From Bicyclus anynana (lineage: Eukaryota; Arthropoda; Insecta; Lepidoptera; Nymphalidae): 64,000 nt of DNA. Position numbers and translations under genes: made by a program. This document shows positions 23,101 to 34,204 of the stretch, one piece after another. Each line of letters starts with the position of its first letter. Positions within the stretch are counted from its first letter, which is position 1. The notes under the pieces were generated by a model. The model made no database searches. It saw nothing but the letters and a program-made list of their open reading frames with translations, and was not told the DNA's origin. Location: assembly GCF_947172395.1 (NCBI RefSeq), contig NC_069094.1:8236292-8300291 (forward strand). Direction: 5' to 3'.

Positions 23101-23141
23101 CTATTATTATACTTTTATGACGAATCGTGTTTCACCCCTAT

Positions 23142-23358
23142 GTGTTTCAGTAACACAAATATGTATTGAGACGTACAATACAGGAAGACTTCGGCAAGCT
23201 TATGTGTCCTTAATACTTAACCCTAAAATATATCATGCAATTAGCATTAAATTCACGATTGAATTAATCACTTTCAGGTACATAAATCAATATAATATTT
23301 TCAGTTGAATATTTTACACTATGTTACACGCCATTGAATGCTATTGTTACGTTTCTTT
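23142..23358. repeat. imperfect tandem duplication, copy 1
   Basis: It aligns with 23396-23623. Both begin with 'gtgttt/tagtaacacaaata'-type sequence and share 'acaggaa', 'taacccta aaat' and 'cacgattgaattaatcact'. No coding signal. Confidence 0.88.
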
Positions 23359-23395
23359 TAAGGACGGACTAAATTTAAAGCACACAAGGTTTAAG
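23359..23395. other. junction filler matching the LRR exon
   Basis: Positions 23354-23378 are identical over 25 bases to 21166-21190 in exon 2 of the LRR gene, same orientation. The following bases ('caaggttt') resemble 21251 onward. The piece lies exactly between the two copies of the duplication. Confidence 0.75.
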
Positions 23396-23623
23396 GTGTT
23401 TTAGTAACACAAATATGTATTGGGACGTACAATACAGGAAACTTGGCCAAGCTTATATGTCCTTAGTACTTAACCCTAAAATGTATCATTTAATAAGCAA
23501 ATTCACGATTGAATTAATCACTTTCAGGTACATAAATCAATATAATAGTTTCAGTTGAATATTTTACACTAATATATATACTTAAATATTACACGCCATT
23601 GAATGCTATTCTTACGTTTCTTT
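23396..23623. repeat. imperfect tandem duplication, copy 2
   Basis: Second copy of 23142-23358, with small insertions and deletions such as an added 'atatatatacttaaa' near 23571. Confidence 0.88.
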
Positions 23624-24035
23624 GTCACTAACCCGCTTCTAAGTAAAATAATCAATATTTTTTAAGCATAAGTTAATAATTTAATTTGTAAGCAAATAAA
23701 TTATTTTAATTAAATACTAGTTTATTTATAAAATATAATTAGCAAATATATAAATAAACTAGTAAGAAATATTACTCAGGAATTTTAATATTACTTAACA
23801 AAGAATGTTAATTCTGTAATAAATATTTCATTACTAAAGATCTCATTCCCCATATTAATTAAGGTTAAAGGTCGGCATGTCGCGCATAGTGAGAGCGGGG
23901 TATTCAGGCATCCAACAAACAGTATAATATAGCAATTACGAGTATTATTGACCTACATTGTCGAGTGTATTCAAAGTAGTTTTTCTTATACTATATGACC
24001 TTAACAGTACTTACACAACATAAAAATAGCATCAT
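23624..24035. other. AT-rich spacer
   Basis: No feature is recognised. Confidence 0.5.
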
Positions 24036-24150
24036 CATTATCAGAATTTTTTACTAGCCCAGTCAGCCGGGCCTCCTTCTTTAATGAAGAAGGGGTATGG
24101 AGCTCACACCCACCACGCTGCTCCATTGCCGGTAGGCAGGCAATGTTAAA
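24036..24150. repeat. R5 repeat copy 1
   Basis: 'Cctccttctttaatgaagaa' and 'cacccaccacgctgctcca' align with 33060-33170 and with the split copy at 34447-34870. It is probably a retroelement piece; the family is not identified. Confidence 0.55.
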
Positions 24151-24199
24151 TTCATTAGTTACGATTACGACCACTGTAATAATATCCTTCGTTCGTTCG

Positions 24200-24505
24200 T
24201 TAACAACCCATATTCGGCTCACTACTGAGCTCGAGTCTCTTCTCAGAATGAGAGTGGTTAGGCCAATAGTCCACCACGCTGGCCCAATGCGGATTGGCTG
24301 ACTTCACACACACAGAGTATTAAGAAAATTCTCTGGTATGCAGATTCCCTCACGATATTTTTCCTTCACCGTTTGAGACACGTGATATTTAATTTCGTAA
24401 AATGCACACAACTGAAAAGTTGGAGGTGCACGCTCCGGACCGGATTCGAACCCACACCCTCCGGAATCGGAGGCAGGGGTCACATCCACTGGGCTATCAC
24501 AGCTT
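24200..24505 (-). mobile_element. SINE-B, full length
   Basis: On the minus strand the head is 'gctgtgatagcccagtgg' and the B box 'gggttcgaatccgg'. The body is complete to 'gaatatgggttgttaacga'. It directly follows the R5 piece. Confidence 0.92.
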
Positions 24506-26500
24506 TTTATAATAATATGTAATAATAATAATAATACTTTATAAGCTGAATTGTGGGTTACAATAGGTCTATGTTATTGATAATGTCCGGGACCGACGAC
24601 TTAACGTCCTCTCATATACTAAAATGAAAATAATGTCCTCCTAACTTCAATTTGTTATGGCGGCTAATTTCTATTGAGACCAATCATCGACTTTTTTTTT
24701 ATTATAAGTTAAAGTAAGCAAGCATACTTGTATTGAGTTATAACTCTCTTTGACTCGATGAGTTTCTACACCCACATGACTATTTCCCGTGTTAATGGGC
24801 TTAATGGGCACGAGATATGGAAATGCTTCATCATATTTTTTTTTAAAACCTCACATATTTTATTTTCCGTTTTCAGACCCCGGGACTCAAACGAGGACAA
24901 AATATGGTAACCACAGTACCAAGGAGGCAGCAGAAAATTACCAACGACGGCATTAGGGAAAGCAATTAATCAATATGCCGATATACCGTAAGCAGCTTCA
25001 ATTAATATTCCCTTAATTCCCTAATGGATCAAATTTTCAATTTCATAATTATTATGTTATAATTTTCCACTCAATACATTTTCAACATTTCAATGAACAA
25101 TGACTGTTTTACAATAACAATATTACTCTATAATAATTTTATTTGTGAGCTTTTACGCAAAGTTTTAGCTTGTATAAATGTTTAATTTTACATTTAAACC
25201 AGTTAATCCTGATTAATATGTATAATGAATATATTGTAATCTGTATTGTGATTACAAAAGTAAAAAAAAACTAATGGAGTGTAGGTATTAGTAAATTTTA
25301 AGCATCTGTATTACGAGCAGCCTAAATTAATTAGGTATTGTAAGCACCATACAGCTGTTTTACTTTCACACTCTGGAACATATTACATGAAAAAAAAAAC
25401 ACATACATTAAATTGAAAATTTAAAACAAAAACCCTCGAAGGTCATTGCATTATCAATTACACTTAAGATCAAGTCATCAATATTCTCTTTCAGAGCGTT
25501 TTCATTTGAGATCCCGCTCGAGTATATTTGTCGGCATTCGGTTAGTCTTCCCCACTTTGACCCTCCAAAACTTTTAAATGTCTCAACCGAGAACAAGAAA
25601 CAGAAACAGAAAGTATGATCAGTTGTCGAACAAATTAATGTACTTTATGAACAAGCTAACAATTTATGCAAAAGTAGTAAGTTGAAAATTCAGAATTTAA
25701 AAATTAAATAGTGTTGCAATAAACTGCAACCACAGAGGCGAACCAACCGAGCAACGTTTTTGATGTTCGATTTGCGCCCAAATGACGTTAGTTATGTACT
25801 TTTTAGATTACAGTCAACACGAATGTATGAACAGAACCGGTTCTAAAAATAAACCACGCCACATTTTCCATTCGCTATAACTTATAACATACTGCGGAAT
25901 TGTACAATGTTTACGAGGACTGTTTTTTTAATGGCTTTTGCGTGCACTTTCAACATCTGAAGTTTGGCTAGAACTTGTAGTTTTTTAAGTTGCTTACAAT
26001 GTAGTTCCTGCCCTCTCTTAATGATTGACGTATGTAAGTCTTCAATAAATAAATCCAGTCTCCATACAAACTTGGGCTCTTTGAGAAGAATTTGTAAGGC
26101 CAATAAAAAAAAATGTTACAGGTGGGCAATATTTCGTGTCCCTTTTACATAAAGTTCATTGCATTATAAAATCATTTATTTTCAGGCCAGACATCCATGT
26201 ACATTGAGTAAAGTACCTACTACAGAAAAACTAACCATAATTAAACCAAAACTCAGGATTAAAATAAGAATTAAAATCAGAAATATACAAAAACAAATAT
26301 TAAAATTAAAAACAAAAAAAAAAAAAGTTAGAAAAAAAAAATATCTGTGTCTAGCTAAGAGGCGACAGTTCTAATAAGGATTTGACACATCTAATCAAAA
26401 TATGATATTATTGATTTAAGACAATGACATCTCATTTCATTGACTTTTGGAGCGCATATGCAAATAAATAAAGATAAACGAAAAAGATTTAATTTTGTTA
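24506..26500. other. intergenic DNA with no supported gene
   Basis: Near 24590-24625 'gtccgggaccgacgactta' resembles a lepidopteran LINE-derived repeat. Short frames at 25408-25596 and 25882-26103 (minus) have no recognisable motif, and the second lacks an ATG. 26218-26345 is an A-rich, lysine-encoding low-complexity run. Confidence 0.45.
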
Positions 26501-26528
26501 ATTATTATTATTATTATGAAAAATGTGA

Positions 26529-26758
26529 TTTTTTTGCCCATTCCTACTTCTGGTTTTGCTACTATACGTGTACGGTCCAATTATTGTGTTTTCTCCGGGG
26601 CGTCTTGCTCCAATTTGACCATTAAAGTCACCCATTACTATTAGGTATTTATGGGCATCATTTTTTTGAATAGTTCTATGTAGGTCGAGGTAGAATTTGT
26701 CTATGGTTTCCAAATCAGACTGTTCTGTAGGCGAATATATTTGTATTACAGACCACGG
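26529..26758 (-). pseudogene. LINE endonuclease-domain fragment, RTE-like
   Basis: Minus-strand translation from about 26758 gives 'PWSVIQIYSPTEQSD', then 'YLIVMGDFNGQIGARRPGEN', the GDFN block of apurinic/apyrimidinic-type endonucleases in non-LTR retrotransposons. The frame is open. On the minus strand the fragment ends in an A run (GGGCAAAAAAA). A 25-bp direct repeat flanks it (26501-26528 and 26759-26783). No reverse transcriptase is attached. Confidence 0.8.
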
Positions 26759-26783
26759 ATTATTATTATTATGAAAAATGTGA

Positions 26784-28214
26784 CCAATAAACAGTCATAT
26801 TATTTGTTAATAAAGGTATGTCATATAAAGAATTTTCATCAATAAATTTATTCAAATATTGTTACTATTTTGTCAGTAAATCTTCAGATCACATATTTAA
26901 TACACGTGAGTTAAATAAAACACCCATTTCACTGGAGAACATAAAATTTGAAACGAATTAAGGAAACATAACAGGTATGAATTAAAAAAGGCTTAACTTC
27001 AACTACCTAATTGAAATGCAAAAGCGCCACATACAAAACGCGAATCGTTATGACGGAGAAAAGCTTTATACAGCAGCCATGTTTTCACAGTTTAAGGCTG
27101 ACGCGGCATTCGTGCAAGCACTAAATCCGGCCAAGCGTTTCTCCCACGCTTTTAGTATCTAAATCTGGGTCACAGAAATGCTTGCTATTCATTATCACCT
27201 GATAGATATTTGTAGCTCCTATGAAAGACTTACTAACACTACACTTTAAATTGGATTGGTAAAGGTTTTACACACGGGGAATTTTGATATTACTTCCGTT
27301 TCTTAATAAATTGAAGATTAAATATGGAAGTGGTAGGTAATCTCACAGAACAAGTGAATATTATTTACTTCTAGAGTAGTGGATCTCTATAATCATTCAG
27401 GATTGGAAATATAATACTAATTTCATTTTAATCTTTTTTGTAAATATTTTATGAATTAATAAATAGAATTTCATGTAGGTATGCAAAGATTTTTTTCTAT
27501 TAGATATGTTGCGTGCCTACAAAATCACCGCAAAAAGTGATCCCTGATTTAGTTACTCCACTGAACGCACACAATTTTGTGTATATTTATGTATAAACAG
27601 TTGTGTTCTTCAACACACAACTCTACATTGTAGACAATATTTAGGTATTATTTTGTATAAATTACACTTTTCAAATTACACTATCAATAAGGCCATACTA
27701 TGGCGTAACGTAAACATGTGCATTATATGCGTATTACAATTTTAAGATTAAGGTCTTCGCGGAGTGCCGTCGTTGTGTCGGTTTATGCATTAAATTCCTG
27801 CATCGTCAGCGCTGCTTAACATGTTTATTTATACTAGGATTTATGAAATTAAAGCAAGAAGCAAGGTTGAATATGATTAAAGCGAAATGGTCATCCCCGG
27901 CCCAGACCTACCTTAAGCACCCAGCAGTTTACCTAAATCTAAAAAAACCTTGATAGCCTAAAGAGGGTTGTTTACAGAGAAAATAAGCTTATTTAATTAT
28001 TTTCATACTGATTCAGCTTTACACAATATGCGTATTGAATGTATCGATTCTACATATATTAGTATAAGCAAATTCATTCTATGTATTATCTTTGTCAAAC
28101 TGACAGGTTTCCTTGAGATTTTGGTAAAATGTGTGAAATTAGTTGCGCAAATGCACCTTGTAGTAATTATGTCTACTAAATAGATACCTACAATACTATA
28201 TACACTATCTCATG
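26784..28214. other. intergenic DNA with one R4 copy
   Basis: Apart from the inverted R4 copy at 27515-27600 nothing is recognised. A 71-residue frame at 27968-28183 has no known motif. Confidence 0.45.
27515..27600. repeat. R4 repeat copy 2, inverted
   Basis: 'Gtgcctacaaaatcaccgca' is the reverse complement of the R4 core at 13131-13290. It also includes 'gcacacaattttgtgta'. Confidence 0.6.
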
Positions 28215-28660
28215 TACATTGTTAGTGGAGGAATGGTGCAGTCTGTCACCGGCGCTTGACTGGGGTGGTCGTGTGCGGTCTGCTTGCCATACCAGTGTAG
28301 GAATGAGCCAGTGATTTGCTTACCTTATAGTAAGGACGAGGGTTCTTACACACCTCTAACAAGAAGTTAAGCTGATTTAGCCAACGTAGAATTTTCTGAA
28401 AATTTTCATTATGTGATCTCCTTATACGTATGTTATAATTTATGGCCAATTTTCAGTTTTGTATCGTTTGAATTTTTTGCGCCCGAGTTTGTACGGAGAC
28501 TGAGATTTCCTTTGGTTGGACAGGAAGTACAACAAGAGTGAAGTGTTGACCGGTTTTAAAGGAGCTTTTTCACCTCTGGTCACAAGTCCTGGACTTTTCT
28601 CCTAGATTGCCTCTCACACTTAACGGCTACACGATGTACCCATCACAGTAAATCCATTAA
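28215..28660. other. unclassified, GC-richer stretch
   Basis: Composition differs from the flanks ('caccggcgcttgactggggt', 'ggttggacaggaagtacaac'), as expected of an old transposon body. No inverted ends or protein motif could be found. Confidence 0.35.
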
Positions 28661-29193
28661 ATAATGTATTCGTTTACCTGACTTTTTCAAGTCAATTTAA
28701 ATAGTTAAACTACAACCAGACACAGAACTGTATTATTCTTTGGTCTTTGAGAGAGAAAAGACCACATCTTTAATACTTCTATAAGTAATTTCAAGACCAA
28801 CAGCCTTCGAGTTGTGCATTTGTGTTGAAAAATGCAAATGAAAACCTTTTTTATTAATCTGTTAACAATTTGGGTTCATAATAAAAATACATAATTATAA
28901 AAGGTATTTAAAATTCTTATTTAAAATAATAAAGTTATGAACCAATTCCGATGGACGCTACCGATTTTCATTTCCTCGCGGTCATGATGGTAATTAAAAT
29001 GTAATTGAATTGTTCGTACATAATGAATAACTATTTTATTACTTTTTCATAAACTATTGGATCATAAATTATGCGGTAGTACCTATAAACCGCTTTTGAT
29101 AATATTTTCGTTTTATATTATTAAAATGTTAATAATTATTAATTAACATATTATAGCGTTATTAAAAAAGTTAGAATAAGAGAAAATATAGAG
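28661..29193. other. AT-rich spacer
   Basis: No feature is recognised. Confidence 0.5.
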
Positions 29194-29330
29194 AGATTTA
29201 GCGTTCCGGTACATGTAGAATCCGAAATGGGTGTGGATTTTCATCTTTTGTTAGTCGTTAGCCCGCTTCTTAAATTGCATCATCACTTACCATCAGGTGA
29301 TTTTGTTGTCCAGGGCTGAGTTGTAATAAC
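29194..29330 (+). mobile_element. SINE-A, 3' half only
   Basis: It starts inside the body at 'gatttagcgttccggtac' and runs through 'ttagcccgcttct' and 'cttaccatcaggtga'. The tRNA-like head is missing. Confidence 0.85.
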
Positions 29331-29339
29331 TAAAAGAGG

Positions 29340-29430
29340 ACTACTTTTATCTCGATAAGACCCATAGGGTCCGAGGGATTTGTGGAAAACAGAATTTTAC
29401 GCGAATGGAGTCGCGTCCATCACCTTGTAA
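29340..29430 (+). mobile_element. Lep-Helitron 3' end relic
   Basis: 'Gagggatttgtggaaaa' followed by 'acgcgaatggagtcgcgtcc' is a decayed form of the end at 5500-5549. Confidence 0.55.
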
Positions 29431-29654
29431 TAAGTAATAATGTATTAATTACTTCGTCTACTACATTTACTTATTTCGCCTTCTACATTTACCGCTAGAT
29501 AAACGCAGAAATTAGTATTTTCAAAAATGTTGTGCATTCTCTAAATATTTCATATCAATTTTTTGACGGGAACGTCACTTTACCACTAGTATGAATTAAT
29601 TACTCCGGGCTGAGGATGATTTTTACTAAAACATTCCTTAGAAGAACGAAAACC

Positions 29655-29765
29655 GAAAAAGTATATTACGAAGTCTGGATCAGGAATTGAAGACAGAATC
29701 TCGTGATTCAAAGCCACATGGGCACTAACTACTGAACCAATAAGGCAGTTGGTTCCTCGTTAATA
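29655..29765 (-). mobile_element. SINE-C copy
   Basis: On the minus strand 'actgccttattggttcagta' is the head and 'tttgaatcacgagattctg' follows where the B box should be. It resembles 12971-13120. Confidence 0.5.
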
Positions 29766-30053
29766 CAGTATGAAGTACCAGTAGTATTGTCATAGTATAA
29801 GCTAAAACTCCAGGCCGTATATGACGTCAGCGCCGCGTCGCGCCCTAAAGTATGTATAGTACTTTTGCGGCGTAGCAAGCCATTGCACGTCAATCAATTT
29901 ACTTGTTTTCATTGGTAGGTCACAAACAAAGGTTTATTAAAATTGAAAAATGTCGAGTTGTTTCATTGTACCTGTGCCTATTAGTTAAAAGCCTATTGAG
30001 CTGGTCTCGTGATGAAGACTGTGGTATAAAGTACCGCAGAGAATTCTCTATAA

Positions 30054-30221
30054 TCCTACTAATATTATAAACGCGTAAGTTTGTATGGATGTTTGTTACT
30101 GAAAATAGATTTTACTCTAGATTAATACATAGGATATTTTCATCTCGGAAAAAAACTATGGTTCTCGCGGGATTAGTGAAAAACTGAATTACAGGCGGAG
30201 GAATTCGCTGGCGTTCGCTAG
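30054..30221 (+). mobile_element. Lep-Helitron, near complete
   Basis: It begins TCCTACTAATATTATAAACG and ends 'ctggcgttcgctag'. The body has 'gtttgtatggatgtttgtta' and 'tgaaaaactgaatt'. At 168 bp it is non-autonomous. Confidence 0.85.
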
Positions 30222-30754
30222 AATCAACATATTTCGTCTGTATCAGTAGCGCTGTTTTCTAAGAAAGTTCTTATTAATGTTTAAATTTTTTATATGTCTC
30301 TTTCTGTCTAGCTCGACACTATACTACAACCCTACTCGATGTGTAATGTTTACCAACAAACAAAATAGAAATGAAGATAGAAAACGCCTGTCATTTCACA
30401 ACTTATTTATTTTAAATTATGTATTGTTAGTTAATAAAATGTTATTCAAAATATATTAACTATATCCAACTGTTTTAAACTTATTAATCAAATTTATTTT
30501 CATTAATTTATTGTAGTTATTATTAGGCGTGAAATGACTAGCAATTTATAGCATATATTTAGGTAAGTACATGTTGTTACAAGTAAAAAAGTATATCAAT
30601 ACCTGTATGCATTTAATTCAATGATTTTATAATAGAGATTTGTCACTAACGCAGCAAAACTGAGGCGAACAAAAGCGGCCAATTGATTTCATTGCTTCGC
30701 ATAGCAAACAACGAAAGTTATTATATATACAAATAATACCTAAATATAGTTATA
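30222..30754. other. AT-rich spacer
   Basis: A 60-residue frame at 30277-30459 has no recognisable motif. Nothing else is seen. Confidence 0.45.
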
Positions 30755-31018
30755 TATATATATTTTATTTATTTATCTGTTTATTTACTTAGCATCCATG
30801 CACTTACAAATACATAAGCTTAGCATGCATGTTACATGGGGCCCTGTCAGGGCATTGTTAAAATTAATAATGTTACATGCAATAATAAGAGATAAAATAT
30901 ATTACATTTCATTGGACAAAATTAAAATAAGATAAAAATAAAGTAGAAACTTGAGCGGAATATTTATAGAATTAAATTAGAATAATGATTTTAAACTTAT
31001 TTCGTGGTTGTTCATTCG
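30755..31018 (-). mobile_element. probable LINE 3' untranslated region
   Basis: It starts with a T/A-rich run and 'tttatttacttagcatccatg', then 'gttacatggggccctgtcag'. A minus-strand polyadenylated tail would explain the left edge. This is a pattern I associate with lepidopteran LINE tails; no coding part remains. Confidence 0.4.
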
Positions 31019-31019
31019 A

Positions 31020-31131
31020 AAGAATGTTATTTAAACGGGTACATACCACGATAAAACGACGAGATTTTTAATATCGACAATAAAAATCTCGTCGTTTTAT
31101 CGTGGTATGTACCCGTTTAAATAACATTCTT
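31020..31131. repeat. perfect palindrome, 51-bp arms, 10-bp spacer
   Basis: 31020-31070 is the exact reverse complement of 31081-31131, with a 10-base spacer 'atatcgacaa'. The match stops sharply at both outer ends. Confidence 0.97.
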
Positions 31132-31404
31132 AAATTAGAATGTTCAAAATTTTAAATAATATAAATGTCAGGTATAGTAATGTCACAATAATAGATTAAT
31201 TAACGCTAATTAATACACAATACAAAAATAAAATTAAATACACATATCCACTCAATTACAATTGTCAAAATAATGGGATAAATAAGCAAATTTTAAAACA
31301 AAATGTCAAGTAGTTTGTTCAGTAAATGTAAAAACTAAAAAATATATAAATATATAGTATATAATAATATATGGAGTAGGTAAATTGATATTGATTGATA
31401 AACA

Positions 31405-31476
31405 GATCACTTTTTGCGGTGATTTTGGTACGTACGATACGGTAGGTACGTAACGTATCTATAGCATATAATATCA
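31405..31476. repeat. R4 repeat copy 3
   Basis: 'Tttttgcggtgattttggta' and 'acgtatctatagcatataa' match R4. Near 31425 a 'ggtacgta' segment is locally duplicated. Confidence 0.6.
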
Positions 31477-31859
31477 TAGATTTAATTAGCCAAAAGCACC
31501 GAAAATGATAACCACTGTTCAGGAAATCCTTACAAACTTATAATATAAAATCTGTATAACATTTCCAATCATGTCGACGTGGTTTCCATCGAAACCAATA
31601 TGTTGATTGCTTTGCGGTACATCGAATCGATAAAAACATTTTCCTCTTTAACTGATAGGTGTTATCGAGAGAAAAAAGACCGTATCTCTTCATATGAAAA
31701 TATTGGTTCTGATTGAAATTTATATCTTTCAGGGAAATTTCAGTTGGTACTTTCTTAGATACTTTCGAGAAAGTTAAATTGAAGAATAATGGTATTATAC
31801 GCGTATGATCATTTTAGTAGCCATTTACGAGCAAATGTCCTTAAATAATATCTGCAACT

Positions 31860-32030
31860 TGCTGACTTCGCGCGGTTTCACCCGCGTGGTTCTCGGCCCC
31901 GTAGGAATACGGGAATAATATATATCCTATAGCCTTCGTCGATAAATGAGTTGCCAAACACTGAAAGAATTTTTCAAATCGGACTGCACTTTTCTCCGTC
32001 TCTAAACCAAAAAACCGATCACTGAAGCGC
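31860..32030 (-). mobile_element. Lep-Helitron relic
   Basis: On the minus strand it has 'aaaattctttcagtg', 'ctataggatatatatt' and 'cacgcgggtgaaaccgcgcg', the second type of 3' module. The ends are eroded. Confidence 0.75.
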
Positions 32031-32114
32031 ATCCGTGCGATGTGAAGTGGAGACGAAATAAGATTGGTGCAGTTACATTGAATTACTTAGGTATTGGTTA
32101 GAGCGACAAGCATT

Positions 32115-32256
32115 TGCTACACTTATGTATTTTTTTATTCATTTAGGTACTAAGCCCTTGGGATCTCACTTAATGTTAAGTGACAATTCGGTCTAAGATG
32201 TAAGTGGGCTTACTTGGAAGAGGTACAAGTTTATTCTACCTACCCCTGACGGTTTC
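32115..32256 (-). mobile_element. SINE-A relic, 3' part, split by a MITE
   Basis: 'Ctaagcccttgggatctca' and 'ggtctaagatgtaagtgggc' are decayed SINE-A. The sequence resumes at 32691 with 'tacatagcgtcgtaacgtta', so the MITE at 32257-32687 lies inside the SINE. Confidence 0.7.
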
Positions 32257-32687
32257 AGGTCTGTTTATATCTATCTACAGACATTTAGCGGGCCAGACAC
32301 GTGCCGTGGCAGACAAAATAATATTTTTGTATACAGTGTTTATTAACGTATTTATATCTATCGTAACGCGGCCGCGCAGACGTTGACAGACACGGGCCGC
32401 GCCTGTCCAGAATTTGCGAAAATATTATTTTGTCTGTGCGGTTCATGTCTGTCCTTTTCATGAAATCTGAACTAAAATTGACAGCGCCTTACACAAATGA
32501 TAATGAGACCGCTATTACTAAATGTCAATGAGTGTCATCAAGACATTAGCGCCGCGTCTGGGGGACTTCTTTTATGAAAAGGACATGTCTCTAGCTACCT
32601 GCTGGGCAGTGTGAATAGGCGGTGTCTGTAGGTGTCTGCCACGCTACTTGTCTGTGACGCACTGTGTCTGTAGATATAAACGGACCT
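32257..32687. mobile_element. 431-bp MITE inside SINE-A, 3-bp target duplication
   Basis: Left end AGGTCTGTTTATATCTA, right end (reverse complement) AGGTCCGTTTATATCTA. The left repeat has an extra 'tcta' before 'cagaca'. 'Ttc' occurs on both sides (32254-32256, 32688-32690), and removing one copy restores the SINE. The core is GC-rich and itself contains a 'gtccttttcatgaaa' / 'tttatgaaaaggac' inverted pair. A 3-bp duplication fits several DNA-transposon groups; I do not assign one. Confidence 0.85.
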
Positions 32688-32727
32688 TTCTACATAGCGT
32701 CGTAACGTTAAATCGCTTAATTATACT

Positions 32728-33059
32728 CACCTACATAATTATACAAAAGTCTACTTACGTATACAAAAAACAACGTTTTATTTGTTTTAAAATCACACAG
32801 GTATGACAGTAACCTTTTGTTTTATATTATTTTACTGATGAATTTTTAATTTTTATACCGACTTTCAACTGAAATTCAAAGCCGACTACTATAGTTCATA
32901 TTGTCTCATGAATTATTCAGACAAGTGGCTCACCATTCGCCGTCTGACTTAAGTGTTATGTTATGCCTGTGTCATTCTCTGGGGACATCACAACGTCCCT
33001 ATTAATTCATAATTCATCTACTTAACGGTTTCAGGTCAAAGCTAAGGACTTATTGCTAT
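32728..33059. other. intergenic spacer
   Basis: Nothing is recognised. Confidence 0.45.
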
Positions 33060-33170
33060 TACCATTAACCCGTTTTAACAGCCCACTTCTGGGCCAGACC
33101 TTCCTTTATAAGAGAGGGGATATTGAGCCTAGACTCACCAATCTCCTCCAACGGGCTTAGGATGATAATG
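33060..33170. repeat. R5 repeat copy 2
   Basis: 'Cttcctttataagagagggg' and 'agcctagactcaccaatct' match R5 at 24036 and 34447. The right edge 'ggcttaggatgataatg' is like the right edge at 34850. Confidence 0.6.
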
Positions 33171-33610
33171 TTCACTCGTTGGGACCCCAAAGTCCATCGG
33201 GACTTGAAACAGAACGTTGTGTCCGAACAATTTTTTTTTATTAAAAATATAATCACGGTATGAAAACTGTAAGCTATAGTAATGCGTAACATGTATTTGT
33301 GCTGATACCGCCAATAATAGCTGTATGTACCCCGACAGGCTTCAGGGTTGAAATTTATCTCCGGCAATAAATTACGCATGCCTCGGTCTTGCTTAAACAA
33401 ACACTTTCGACGTACGCAACATTTTTCATTTAGTCGCGAACGAGACCGTCGTAACCATCAGTGTAGACTTGTTTGTGTAATAAAATCTACGCCATTGCCT
33501 CAATAGCTCATCACAACACATCACTGAAAGGTCGTGGTTCGATCCCACTCTTATTGTCGTACCCACTCCTAACAGTTTTTCCGACTAGTTGTAGTGGAAT
33601 GGGAATATTA
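33171..33610. other. intergenic spacer
   Basis: Frames at 33065-33400 and 33473-33697 overlap R5 and the Helitron and are not called. Confidence 0.45.
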
Positions 33611-33805
33611 CTAGCTGCGCCACGCGGTTTCACCCTTGTGGTTCCCGTTTCCGTAAGATTACGGGAAAAATATATAGCCTATAGCCTTCCTCAATAAATG
33701 GACTATATAACACTGAAATAGTTTTTCAAATCGGACCAATAGTTTCTGAGTTAAGCGCGTTCAACCAACCAAACAAACTGTTCAGCTTTATAATATTAGT
33801 ATAGA
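33611..33805 (-). mobile_element. complete non-autonomous Lep-Helitron, 195 bp
   Basis: On the minus strand the element starts TCTATACTAATATTATAAAG and ends CGTGGCGCAGCTAG. The base before it is A and the base after it is T, the A|T insertion rule of Helitrons. It contains 'gctgaacagtttgtttggtt' and 'ggtgaaaccgcgtgg'. This is the best defined copy of the family in the window. Confidence 0.93.
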
Positions 33806-33929
33806 TTAAAAAGAAAATCTATGTATCCTTATACTTTTTACCCATTATTAATAGTACAAATTATACTAAATAGTTTAGATTGCATCACTTAGCATTCATA
33901 TACTCTTTTGTAAACTTCACAAAAGAGTG

Positions 33930-34100
33930 TACGTTCGCTATTTTGGTCTTTATTATTAAAATAAACATCAAATCAATTGAGAAAATGTCATTTACCTACT
34001 GTGTGATATCCACCAGCAAGCACCGGATGACATTTTTATAATTGAATCTCAATTTCGTATATGTTAACTATCATACGTCAAAGATAGATTAACCTGCTGG
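33930..34100 (-). mobile_element. R6 element (MITE-like), copy 1
   Basis: It is the inverted counterpart of 51045-51216 and 51230-51370. The common core is 'gtcatccggtgcttgctgg' on the minus strand. The edges 'ttcgctattttggt' and 'atctttgacgta' suggest short inverted ends. Confidence 0.75.
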
Positions 34101-34204
34101 AAGGAGTTACAACAGGCACTAAATTCAATTGCGAGTAACATAAATAATAACAGTACAATGTGAGCTAAAGTTGATATCGTAAGCATTGTCACGGTCCCCG
34201 CATT

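Noticed and set aside
26159..26374. Lysine-rich 71-residue open frame
   Set aside because: It is the product of A-rich low-complexity DNA.
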